A stretch of DNA of 54,621 nucleotides from Symsagittifera roscoffensis (lineage: Eukaryota > Xenacoelomorpha > Acoela > Convolutidae), in NCBI RefSeq assembly GCF_963678635.1, contig NC_087067.1, forward strand, positions 15,577,018-15,631,638, in the 5' to 3' direction. This document shows, piece after piece, positions 44,701-54,621 of this stretch. The position numbers and the translations under genes are program-made. The stretch's first letter is position 1, and every line of letters starts with the position of its first letter. The notes below the pieces were generated by a model. The model worked only from the letters and a program-made list of their open reading frames with translations, was not told the DNA's origin and did not search any database.

Positions 44701-46034
44701 ACTGCGAGTGCTTTCAGAAGAAAAACAAATTAGCCTAAATTTCCAAACAATTTCGAAACCCACTTGATTTGTTAGGGAGTTAAATTTTAACTTTCACCTA
44801 TTTAAAAATTCGGCTGAGCGGACATTGCCCAAAATTTCAAATTTAAATAAACAAAACGTGAAATAGCGTATCTTGAAACTACTTTCTTTTCCATGGGCAT
44901 GCTAATCGACACATATGCTAATAGGCGGTCCCCTTATTGAGTCACTATTTGCCGTTTAACCTTCTGTTACGAATTGCCACCTGACGGAATAAAATACAGT
45001 ATGTCCGCTAACAAAACAAAGGTGCTAGGCCGGAGATCAAAGAATTGTTTTAAAAATCACCTTTCACATTTGCTAGCAACTGAACTGAGTAACAAGTATG
45101 CTGCTGCAATCTAATTTCAAATACCAATATCTAGCCAACTTTCTCATAATCAACTGATTGATTTTACAAACTTTGATGAAATTTTGTTCATGAAGATTAA
45201 ATTGTCTACATTTCGTAATTGTCTACATGGAAGGGCCGCACATAACACTTCAACTATTACCTTCAAAAATAAGCGAACACTAACTTGTGTATGATTCCTG
45301 GCTGCATATTACGATTGTGCGTTGGAAGGCACCCTCCCATATCTAGCCGCGTGTGCAACTCAGCGGCCAATCTTCTGATCTCCGGATCATGTCTGCCTTT
45401 GGAACTACTACTAGCCAGAGACTGGAGCGCCGGAAGAAGTCCACACGGTGGCAGAGAGATGGTCCGCAAGGCCTGTCTGTCTGGAAGAGTGTCGCTGAGT
45501 TGGAGTAAAGTTAGGAGCGTTTCTTGGACAACCATGCTGTCATTGTGCTCCAAAAACAACACTAGACTGTCAATTGTGGCCTTGTCCTAGAACACATGAA
45601 CAAGGATCAAAGATTATAACTAACACCATTCAGACACAAAAACGCTTCACTTCAGTTCGGTTGTTTTCCAACCTCGTTGGGATTAGAAGGTGATTGCTAT
45701 TTTTGAACGCTATTATTTGGGATTCGAAGGTCTTTGCACTGCTCTTTTTGAGCAAAACCCAAAACCATTTGACCGTAAATTGTAAGTCTTCGCATTTTCA
45801 TCGATCTAGAGAAAATTAAAAACTGCTTAACCTCCAATGATATTGGCCAAATTAGTACTCTGATATCATATTTTGTATTGTTTCTTCCAAAACTTTTATT
45901 TAACTTTCTTTTTACTCACAAAGAATCGAAAAAACTGATACCTGCCATATTACACTTACTTTCAGCACAGTTTGTCTGTGTTTTTCGCTCTCTACCAGCT
46001 GTTTTATGTCTCGTACTGCACTCACGCAACCCAT
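41562..46034 (-). CDS. ARMC1: armadillo repeat-containing protein 1 (ARMC1), four exons, complete
   Basis: Exons 46,034-45,960, 45,586-45,285, 43,309-42,923 and 41,715-41,562 (minus) join in phase with GT..AG borders to give 305 residues; vertebrate ARMC1 has about 280. Residues 1 to ~110 are the helical armadillo-like part. Residues ~115-170 are a Ser-rich linker. Residues ~172-235 form the beta-alpha-beta-beta-alpha-beta HMA-like fold (VFYVEGL, GVVSFTFDL, TVMRARPEL) without the CxxC metal site, as in the family. The conserved tail PDYLPEDD and the end ARSMYW are present. Known for the family: a mitochondrial outer-membrane-associated protein linked to MICOS/DNAJC11 complexes and mitochondrial distribution, targeted by the C-terminal region. 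The N-terminus here begins Met-Gly-Cys, which could be acylated (inference). Confidence 0.93.
42923..43309 (-). CDS. ARMC1: exon 3 of ARMC1
   Basis: Acceptor AAATAG, phase 2 in; donor GTAACA, phase 2 out. It encodes the Ser-rich linker and the HMA-like domain. It is much richer in G+C than the flanking introns. Confidence 0.92.
43617..43670. repeat. hairpin with ~26-bp arms in ARMC1 intron 2
   Basis: CCAAGTGAACAATCTCC.. pairs with ..GGGGGACTGTTCACTTGG, with a short A/T loop and about four mismatches. Confidence 0.7.
44562..44987. repeat. terminal-inverted-repeat element (~426 bp) in ARMC1 intron 2
   Basis: Left end GACGGTCAGCAAGTGACAAT and its TTCGTAACAG continuation match the reverse complement of the right end (CTGTTACGAATTGCCACCTGACGG). 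Subterminal blocks CGATTAGCATG and CCTATTAGCAT also recur in inverted orientation, permuted. It is a MITE-like element without a coding frame. Confidence 0.65.
45285..45586 (-). CDS. ARMC1: exon 2 of ARMC1
   Basis: Acceptor TTCTAG, phase 0 in; donor GTTAGT, phase 2 out. It encodes the armadillo-like helices. Confidence 0.9.
45960..46034 (-). CDS. ARMC1: exon 1 of ARMC1
   Basis: ATG at 46,034; 25 codons; donor GTAAGT at phase 0. Confidence 0.8.
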
Positions 46035-48289
46035 GATGATCTCTCGAACAGATCGAAACCTCCGATGAGCTTAAAGCTTCACAATTTATTGCTCACAAGA
46101 CAACTTATCTACGCTAAAGACAGCTAGACTGAAGAAGGCCTTGAATAAATTACGTTGTTGCGTTCGGTCAAGATACGAAAGTGTACGTTGCCATGATCAA
46201 CGATTCCCACCAATATGCCGATGTCACTGACTATATTACTCAGTAATCGGTCAAACCGATTACTTGAGAAAATTGGTAGGGTGCAATCTCATCATCATCT
46301 GAAACAGCAACATATACACTTTTTTAAGATCATATGATTCTTTTTTAGAAATTTATTCATCCAATCACTTACGATGGTAGAGAGAATTTTGTCCAAAAGG
46401 GAAGATTTTAGTTCCCAATTTAGAGCATTTGAAATAAAAATTATTTAAACAATGTTTAAACAGTAATCAAACGCAAAAAAAAATAGCCAACAGAGGAGTA
46501 ATCATTAGGGTTTAACCGTTTAAATACTAAAACAAGTTTCGATGAATAAATTTGATCAGCATCAATCAAATTCAGAGTTAGAACGTTATCAAAAAAGTAG
46601 TTATCTACTAGTTATTGCCATAAAACTGAAACAAACCGTTGAAGCTGCACTTCGCAAACTCATGCAAAAAACCCAAGTAGAAGCTTAAAAAAGACAGGAA
46701 AATAATAACACTAACGAGCTTTGAAAATAAATTTCCTCTACAAAAATCTAACCTCAGCTCTCGGAAATCAAAGTATTCAAGTAGCATGCCCTCCACAACT
46801 AAGACACTGATGCCTACGGAAACAGAACACTAGCCATAGATTTAACAAAACAAGCTATTAAACTGCCCATACTACGCAACAAACGTGTCACCAAAATAAG
46901 CACTTTAATTTGCGAATTGCCGGGGTTTTTAAAAAAAATGGAGTTCGTAAAGTAAAACAAGGCTCGCAAGCTTGCATGTGTAATCAAAAACCAGAAATAT
47001 TTATAACAAGGATACCCTGTTGCGGTGCAAATAGCACAAAAAATTCCTACCACAATTTTAAAAAATTTAAGGTCTGTTTAGAGGACCTAAACAAAAGCCT
47101 TGCCGTTAGGTTTATTCAATTTCATAGAAAATTAGGCAAAATCGACAACATCATTCTTCAAAGAAAATGAATGGAAAACAAAAATAATTAAAAACATTCG
47201 AATGACTAAAAAAGCTCTGAAAAGAAAAAAAAAACAAAAGCCTATTATACTGAAGTAATAACAAAATAGTGATGCTGAAATAAAAGCTTACACTTCAAAC
47301 AAAAATTTCAAGCCGGTTTCTCTCGGGAAAACTTGTCGGGCTTTAATATAATATATCACTCAATTGATTCCTATGACTATTTGTGGCACCTGATTTTGCG
47401 TGGAGAAAAAGTTCAACAAAAGCTAAAACACACCCGAAGACAAAATTCTGATATAAAAAGTTGAAACTGAGAAAAATTTTGAATACCATCGCAGCAAAAA
47501 ATATAATTGAAACTGATAAATTGTTTCATCAAAACTCGGTTAACCCAGTTTTGTAAGTAATTGAACAATTAGTACTCAATATAATATTTTTAAAAAAGCA
47601 ATAAAACGGCCACTGTTTTCGCTCTCAATAATATGCAAGATTCGACACAAAAAATTTGTAAAACAAAAAAAAACAATCACAACCTCGATAAAATTCATTA
47701 CTCTATACGTATGCCATTGTAACAAGTGCCGTACAACCAAACAAAAATAGGCAGCCATGCCGATACAAACAACGCAGAAAACCATTTCGCCTAAAGAAAA
47801 CAGCACAGAAAATTTTATTGTTTATCTTTTTTGCTGCTCAAATCCTTCATAACCCATATACTTTCATCACGCATAAACAGGTCTCTGACGTTTCAAGCAA
47901 ACCCGAGCCAAGCAGTACCTAACAATACAAATCATAACAGGAAAATGCTGCATCCGACTATAAAACTAACTGTCTCACGGTCAATCAAAGGCTTAAATCA
48001 GTTCCACACGCAACGAACGCCTGCAATTACATTAGAAAAAAATCGTCAAACTGATTATGTATATCTACAAAAAACCAAGATATTTAATTAAACTTTCTAA
48101 ACGGAAGCTAGTTTGCGCTTTATTGAAGTTAAAAATAGCAGCTTATTTTTACAAAAAAAAACATAGAAAAAAGGTGTATTATTCAAAAAAATTTTCTTAA
48201 ATAATTTTTTTGCTCCAAAAACTTAATTCTCATTTTTGCAACTGACAAACCAAAAAAAGTTACATTCATTGCGGTCATTCGATGATAAC

Positions 48290-48823
48290 AAAAACACAAG
48301 ACTGCTCGTATCAGGGCGAAGCCCTGAATGTTCCGACTGCTTTTGAAGGTTTATGGAGCAGCAGTAATAACATACAAACATTATATGAAAAAAAAATGAA
48401 TTTTTTTTTTCTAAAATTTGAAATTTTTTATGAAAATCATCCCCCCACACGCCATATAAAGTACAAAAAGATCGTTTTCGTTCCTTGTAACACGTCATTT
48501 ATGGCAAATAAGCTTCGATCAACCAATTTGGAACGATTTATAAGACGGATTAAATCTCCGCTTACGCGTTAATAGCGCGAATTATATCGCGCGTTAATTG
48601 TCCCAAATTGGTCAAAATGGCAATCTTTAAACCCTCATAACTTTACGAAAAACGATCACAGGTGAAATATCTTTTCAAATTTAAGCTTAGGTCAACAATA
48701 CCTTTTGAATGATATTAAAAAATTCTGTGAAAAATGGCTAGTTAAAAAGTCGAAATTTGTCTGAAGAAAAAAAAACCCACCCCGAGCACAAATATTCCGT
48801 TACTTTCGTATCGAAAGTCAGAA
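48290..48823 (-). repeat. 540-bp dispersed repeat, minus copy
   Basis: It is the reverse-orientation counterpart of 32,887-33,426, about 15 kb away, with many scattered differences between the two. Confidence 0.85.
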
Positions 48824-49650
48824 CAATAAGTAACATCAAATTCGTGGGTATGCTGCTGAAATATATAAGGCCTGGTAAATTTATGACAACCACTCAAATT
48901 TTCATTTTTAACTGTGTTCCAACAACTCTAGAAAAACTGGAAAGGAACTATGGCGTAGCATGATTACGTTCCAGTCGATATAAGGTTCCTCAAAGACAGC
49001 ACAACACGTACGAGTGTTTCGGTCATAAATCGGATTCTTTAACAAAATTGTCAAGTCGCACTGAATTTTTCCGTTTTGCTGGGTGTACTGACACTCAATG
49101 ACTGAAATTCCAAACTATCTGCGAGGTTATTGCAGCTCTATTATTTTTCAAGCTTATAAATTGATTATCATCTGTAGCAAACTAACACAATCAAAAATGG
49201 TTTATTCAGATTTGCTTCTAACTTTTTTAAGTCTTCACAAAAACAATACAAATCGTATATCTGAAATTTCCGACTGCCCCCTGAAGTCTAAAATTTCAAA
49301 ATTAAAAATATACCCCGCAGGCTATGTAAACTATGAAGTTGTAGAATTCGCTTCAAGCAACATCGTAAAAATTCTATATAGCTTGCTTCGAATCATTTTT
49401 TTTTACCAGATTAAACCACCTTTCACGCTTTACTAGAACAAAAATCGCGCGCTACTGGTCCCAATTTATCGAATGTTGAAATTTTCAAACCAACATAAAA
49501 TTTAAAATATCACAAGAAAAACCATTTTTAAAATTGAGCTCAGATCAAAACCTTGAGATGGTATAAGAACTACTTTCAAAATGTTTAGCTGCAAAGCTGA
49601 AATTTGTCTGAAGAAAAACAAACACAGAGCACAAGTATTCCATCCATTCT

Positions 49651-50147
49651 TCGAAAGTCGGAACAATAATCGCGATTAGAACACGTTGTACTACTTGCTC
49701 GAAAAACGAAAGACAAAAAATCGAAAACTTGAAACCAGTTTTTATCGACACCAGAACTTTTTTTTTCGGAATATTTTAAAATAGTTCAAAACATTACTCA
49801 AAAGGAGGTTTTAGTATGATTTATCACTCAACTCAGTCCGATAATTTTTTCTAACTGATTTTGCGTGGAAAACAAGAAAATCAAAAACCAAAACAAACCC
49901 GAATTTCCTCCCCATTTTCAATGGTTAGATCAACAAGGATAATCGGCAGCTGCGCAAGCAGTACGTGTTCTGATCGCGATTATTGTTCCGACTTTCAAAG
50001 AAATAATCATCGGACTGAGTTGAGTGATACATCATACTAGAACCTTTTGAGTATTGATTTGAACTATTTTAAAATATTCCGAAAAAAGTTTCTAGTGTCG
50101 AGAAACTGGTTTGAAATTTTTGATTTTTTGTCTTTCTATTTTCGAGC
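49651..50147. repeat. permuted inverted repeats (blocks X and Y)
   Basis: Block Y (about 145 bp) lies at 49,697-49,842 and in inverted form at 50,009-50,147. Block X (about 36 bp, ATCGCGATTATTGTTCCGAC core) lies at 49,651-49,686 and in inverted form at 49,963-50,000. The order is X'-Y'...X-Y, not a simple mirror. Confidence 0.7.
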
Positions 50148-50548
50148 GATCGAACAAGCAGGTTTATTTTTTTCAACCCAAAGCATTTACCATAAATAAT
50201 CATCGGAATAGGTGGAGAAATATATCCTATTAAAACCCTTTCAGCACGCACTGATTCGAGCGACATCAGAAATTTTTCAAAAGTAATTTTTTCAAGAAAA
50301 AACCGGTGTGAAATTTTGAATTTGTCTAATTTCGAGCAATAAAAGCTAGCCAGCAGGCTTGTTTTTGAAAGATAGGCCATGAAACTTTAGTTTAATTCCA
50401 GTAACTTTAGTTTTAACGCCATCTTTGAATAAAAAATTTTCAAAATTTCGGCAAAAAAAAACTAAAAGCACCAAAATTTTAGAATTTTTTTTGTCTAAAA
50501 CCTTTACTCAATTAGCTTATTTTACGTACTGTGCCTTAATTTTTGCCA

Positions 50549-50719
50549 GAAGCTCAAAACTGATTGGTCATTTTTACTTTCGGGAAAAGAATATAATATG
50601 ACTAAACAAATCAGACTTATAAAGCTATTCCAATTTCTGAGCTTTTAAGATACGAAGCCTGATTTGTTTAGTGATCTTATATTCCCGAAAAGAAAAATAA
50701 GCAATCAGCTTTGAGCTTC
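50549..50719. repeat. 171-bp inverted-repeat element
   Basis: Arms of about 65 bp run from GAAGCTCAAA inward to CTAAACAAATCAG, and mirror on the other side, around a ~40-bp loop. It is a small foldback element. Confidence 0.75.
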
Positions 50720-51766
50720 AATTAATCTATTGTTTCGGGTAAGTTAAGGTTTGGGTAAGTTAAGATTCCGGTAAGTTGAGAAAAATCTTACCTGAGAACA
50801 GTCCTGAAAACTAAACCAAAAAAACGTGTCACGTGTGACCGCTACTAACATTAGGTACAAAAATCACTTTTTATTTCAAAATTCGCTGTCTTTGGAGATT
50901 AAACTTTACTGTTGGTTTGTACCTTGGGCTTTTGCCAACATAATTATACAAAAAACTATCTTTCATTTTATTTTTAAGCATATGATACAATTTAGATCAA
51001 ACTCAACAGTCAATAATCAATACACATATACAATTACAGGAACCACATGGATCTCGTCCACAGTGTAATCAGAGGCGCGTTATTAGCTGAAATTTTAGCA
51101 CCGTGAATGGCAATTTGGATAAATTTGGTGGTTTATTCGGAGAGATTAAAACATTCAAATAACATCTTGAAGACGGGTCTATGTAGATGATAAAGGTTTT
51201 TGTTTTACAAAACCAGTAATCACATTTTAAAAACTGAATCGCATTCTGAATCACATGGAATAATAGTTACAGACAAGCCAAATCAAAGAATATTTGCATT
51301 TATTAGAAGCTCAATTTTATCTTTGTCCGGATGTAAACTCACTTTACATATTCATTGACAAAAAAAAGCTTTTGCATTTTAATGCTAATAGCAAAAATTT
51401 CAAAAAGGACTAAAAGCCAATGTTGACAAGCTTTTTAAATGCATCGAATGTCGAATTTGATCGAGCCAGTTTTTCTATCTCTTTACAACCAAAAATTTTA
51501 AACACACCCAAATTTCTTTTCTTTTGTTTCAATATCATCACCCGAGAGCCGAAAAACCGAACAAAAAACAAACCAAAAATTGGCCATTAACAATGTAGTT
51601 TCTATCATTTACGTAATAATTATCCATAAATTTTATAACTTCCTGTCATTTTCGGCTAGTGGGTTTTTATGTTATCTGGTTTACAATTCAGCTGGCGTAC
51701 ATATACTACCTATCTGAATTGTGTCCGGACATTTGTGTCTCAGACAAAATTGCCCAAAATATTCTC

Positions 51767-52035
51767 CTATCCAAAAGATATGTGACCCAGACTCTTATCC
51801 ATGATGGGAATGAAGTGACCAATTCTCTTTGCTGATGTCAGAATAGAACAGAGTCTATCAATCTCCAGGCGTATGGCTTCGGCCTCAGAAGGTATCCCTC
51901 CGAGGGATGTGTATTCCAATACAGACTGGAGTATAACATATTGTTCTCTCGAATCAGTCGCTCGTTGGATACAACCAATTCACTTGGCATAATATCAGCA
52001 CCATTTGAAGCATCCGAATCGGCATTTGAATTTGC
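51767..52035 (-). CDS. 3'-terminal-type exon, unknown protein, with apparent frameshift
   Basis: A CCCAG acceptor at 52,036-52,040 precedes an open frame that starts Ala/Asn/Ser/Asp-rich and turns helical. The coding-like frame then switches near 51,947 at GAGAGA: two bases must be skipped to continue into a helical stretch of about 60 codons ending with TAG at 51,767. Codon use in both parts is better than in the surroundings. I recognise no domain. It could be a second terminal exon of the gene at 52,459 (a weak phase-0 donor GTCGGT exists there) or a separate gene. The two-base shift may be a mutation or an assembly error. Confidence 0.4.
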
Positions 52036-52399
52036 CTGGGTACAGTGGTGATAAATTTTATTTCTTCATTTTAATAATTCCAAAATTACAACACGAACTC
52101 ACATTTTGCTCCAAAATTAATTGAGTAAGTATGTCTCAGAAAACTTCATAACCAGTTAAGAGGGACTTAAAAAGATTTAGGAGGAGGAGGAGAGGATTCG
52201 GCCCAGTCACTGAGAGATTCGGTGCTATTTCAACTTTGAATTCATTCTTAAGGTACATAAAAGCCCTTTGATGCCAAAACCTTCCAAAAAATTCCAAATA
52301 CGACCATAATGGTGTTTCGTGAAAGCTTGGAAAAATAAATGGATTATTCTACAAAAAATGTTGAAAAACCAGTTATTCTTATTTTCAATATCTGCCTGC

Positions 52400-52405
52400 T
52401 TTATT
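52400..52405 (-). terminator. polyadenylation signal AATAAA (minus)
   Basis: It lies 54 bases behind the TGA of the exon at 52,459, which supports that exon as a true 3' end. Confidence 0.6.
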
Positions 52406-52458
52406 GATTAAATCTTAGATCTCTTTGCGAAAACCCTTGATGGTTTGTTTGGTGGCTG

Positions 52459-52651
52459 TCATAAAAATTTTAAACGGAAATCATCACCGACCGCCTTGAT
52501 GTAGCCGAGTTTGGCTAGCATGCTTGAGTAGTGTTCGTACTTGAGAAAATTAGAGTTGACGGAGAATGTGTCGTTCCTGATGAGACTCCCCCACCGTCTA
52601 TATGAGAACATGTTGATTGGTCTCATCAATTTGTCAACTTCTTCCAAATCC
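52459..52651 (-). CDS. 3'-terminal exon of a gene entering from the right; weak PUB-like pattern
   Basis: A good acceptor (TCGTTTGTCAG) precedes 63 codons with sensible usage, ending in TGA with AATAAA shortly behind. The spacing of YRR...IRNDTF and a later LGY followed by an acidic FRL end recalls the PUB domain, which binds p97/VCP tails in PNGase and UBX proteins, but this is a weak, unaided impression. The incoming phase is 2. No upstream exon was found in the remaining 2 kb, so the rest lies beyond the window or behind a long intron. Confidence 0.5.
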
Positions 52652-54621
52652 CTGACAAACGACAGAAAAGATAGTCGCTAAACCAAAAACAAAATTTCTG
52701 CCCAAAATTTTCCTAGTAAAAACGCTCTTCATCATTGAAAACTTCGTCACAACTCTAAATTGCTAACGCTTGGTAACCCGTTTGAGCAAAAAAACCTAGC
52801 TGACAAAAATCGAACAACTTTTTCTCGGCAGAAATATTTATCAATAATAGTCGGAGCATCCGAATTACGATTGAAATGGCTTCAACACGATACCACACTC
52901 GACCAAATGCTTTGAAAAAAAAAACAGCGTCATGTCATATCTCTTCCCTACTTGCTTCGCTTTCGATGTTGATAATTTTTTCAGCGCAATACTAACCAGT
53001 AAAATCATGCTGGTCACTATTTTCTGAAAAAATACAATTAGCACAGAATGTTCCGACCGTAGTCTTAAAAAATATAAGTTTTTTCTGCGTGGCGTGATAA
53101 AAAGATCTTAACGAAAAAAGAATTCAGGCACAATCGACAATCTTAGTAAAACAGGCCATTTGGAAAAAACACATTTTGTAGAAAAATGACTAATAAAACA
53201 AAAAACGTTGAAAAAATCCAAAAATTGTCGTTTTTGAATTTTGAAGAATTTTATTGCCGAATTGGCCCTAAAAAACTAACTTTAATCGAGTATAAATACA
53301 TTTTCACGGCTCAATATAGGCCTAAATAGGCCATTGTAAGACTGTACGCTCACCTAACTGGCTCGAACTGGATTTTCTCGACACAGAAAAATTTTTCAAA
53401 ATTTTTTATGTTCGACTCACGACCGGAAGGGCTTTAAATTGATATACCACACAACCCAGTCTGATGATTATTTCTGGTACCTGATTTTGGTACTCGAATA
53501 AAAGGTCATCATTTTTCAAATGGTCAGAACAATAACCTTCATAGCATAATTTAAAATCAACTCAAAATAAAAAAAATAACAATCAGAATGTGAATTCATT
53601 TCAGCAACATCAAGGGTAAATTTATATTTTTTGAAAGTTTTTTTGATGAAAATGTTTGTATTTGGCTTATTGGCCTTTGAGCCAAAAAAACGGGTGTGAT
53701 CAACAGTGCCGAAACTGCTCTTCAGTCCTTCAAAAAAAATCCCTCGAGCGCATTTATCGGGTTGTTTTTTCTATCTCTCACAAAGTTACATGAGAAAAAT
53801 CAAAGAACTGTGTCTCAAAGTGAAGTAAAAAATAAATCACGATTTAGCAATGGCCTTAATAATGAAAAAAAGTAAAGACTTTTGAAGAAAAAAGACCGGC
53901 GAGTCCTATGATATGATTGCTCAGGAAATCAGAATGTATGACAAACTGTTTAGAAACCAAAAAAAACTGAAAAAAGTGACGAATTGCGTCTATACTTCGG
54001 CTCTATCTATATAAAAGATTGTTGCCCAACCTTGAAGTTTTATTCCCAACCTCCCTTTGGAACCAGCGGCCATAAATTCACCAAGAAAAAGTACCGCTGA
54101 TTAAATGAAAAATTCCGAAACATTATGTTCGTTGACGAAACCAAAACTGATCTGCATTTTTTCAGAGTTAAATCTAGCTTGTGTTAAACCAGTGTAAACC
54201 GTCTTATTTTTGTTTATTTTATTTGTATTTTAAAATACAAACTTAAATCGTTCTTAACTTTTGTTCAGCTTTTTTTGAAAAAACGTTTCCTTGCAGACTC
54301 CCGGAAGACGTACTTAACGCAAGAACTTGACTCGTGCACTAGAAATTCAATCCCGGGAACATCGCCCTTTTTTCGGGATGCTAGGTTGGGACATGGGGCT
54401 TTTTGAATGTGCCAACACATCAAAAAAACTGAACAAAGCGATCGTGTTAAGTTAAAGCTCGAGAATGATTCTAAAATTGAACGATTTTTAGTTTTTTCGC
54501 ATTAGTGGGACCTTTTTTAAATTTCTGTACCGGTGGAAAATGTCTGAAAAATTACGCCATTTTTAGTCAAAGAAGGTTTAATTAATTGCGGTCCTTTGAA
54601 GTTCGTTGAAAGATTGCTCAT
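52652..54621. other. no gene seen; probably intron or intergenic
   Basis: AT-rich DNA without a supported exon. A member of the ATATACCACACAAC.. repeat family lies at about 53,390-53,530, and a B-box-like AAATTCAATCCCGGG near 54,342-54,356 may mark another tRNA-derived fragment. A TATATAAAAG stretch near 54,008 is TATA-like but has no gene to serve. Confidence 0.35.

Larger units (their letters stand above)
46035..51766. other. intergenic, repeat-rich, no gene seen
   Basis: This is the 5' flank of ARMC1 and a long AT-rich stretch. Besides the elements listed separately, it holds diverged members of the GAGTGATA(C/T)ATCAT family (about 47,320-47,420, 50,200-50,350) and a partial minus copy of the 540-bp repeat at about 49,440-49,660. 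Frames of 60-112 codons on both strands are A/T-biased and cross repeat borders, so they are not annotated. Confidence 0.5.

Noticed and set aside
49098-49436. Plus frame of 112 codons
   Set aside because: It has AT-driven composition (Ile/Lys/Asn/Leu), no domain and no splice signals, and sits in repeat-rich DNA.

Overview
The window looks like nuclear DNA of an animal: AT-rich, with GT..AG introns, a complete ARMC1 orthologue, decayed LTR retrotransposons, tRNA-derived SINE-like pieces and many small foldback elements. The clade cannot be fixed from the sequence. All gene models below were built by reading frames and splice phases by eye.

Layout. 1-2.5 kb: decayed gag of one LTR retroelement (minus), its pol beyond the left edge. 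2.5-3.8 kb: non-coding, with tRNA-like pieces. 3.9-5.3 kb: an intronless gene (minus) for a secreted protein with seven near-identical 18-residue repeats and a cysteine/tryptophan-rich acidic C-terminus. 5.4-10.1 kb: repeats and low-complexity DNA. 10,145-24,666: one Ty3/gypsy-type insertion (minus) flanked by the 5-bp duplication GACCT. It contains three head-to-tail copies of gag-protease-RT-RNase H, separated by truncated LTRs, but only one integrase. 24.7-27.2 kb: small inverted-repeat elements. 27.2-34.9 kb: a five-exon gene (plus) for a 611-residue 12-helix MFS-type transporter, with foldback and SINE-like insertions in its introns. 35-41.5 kb: no gene seen; it holds a 20-bp minisatellite and dispersed repeats. 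41.5-46.0 kb: ARMC1 (minus), four exons, 305 residues, complete. 46-51.7 kb: dispersed and inverted repeats, no gene seen. 51.7-52.7 kb: two 3'-terminal-type exons (minus) of one or two genes starting beyond the right edge. 52.7-54.6 kb: nothing firm.

The four host loci show no shared pathway; this is an ordinary eukaryotic stretch with independent genes. The most notable features are the post-insertion tandem triplication inside the LTR element, the unfamiliar secreted repeat protein (with a coding-like tail behind its stop codon), and the density of long inverted repeats, including a 461-bp foldback with 216-bp arms inside the last intron of the transporter gene.
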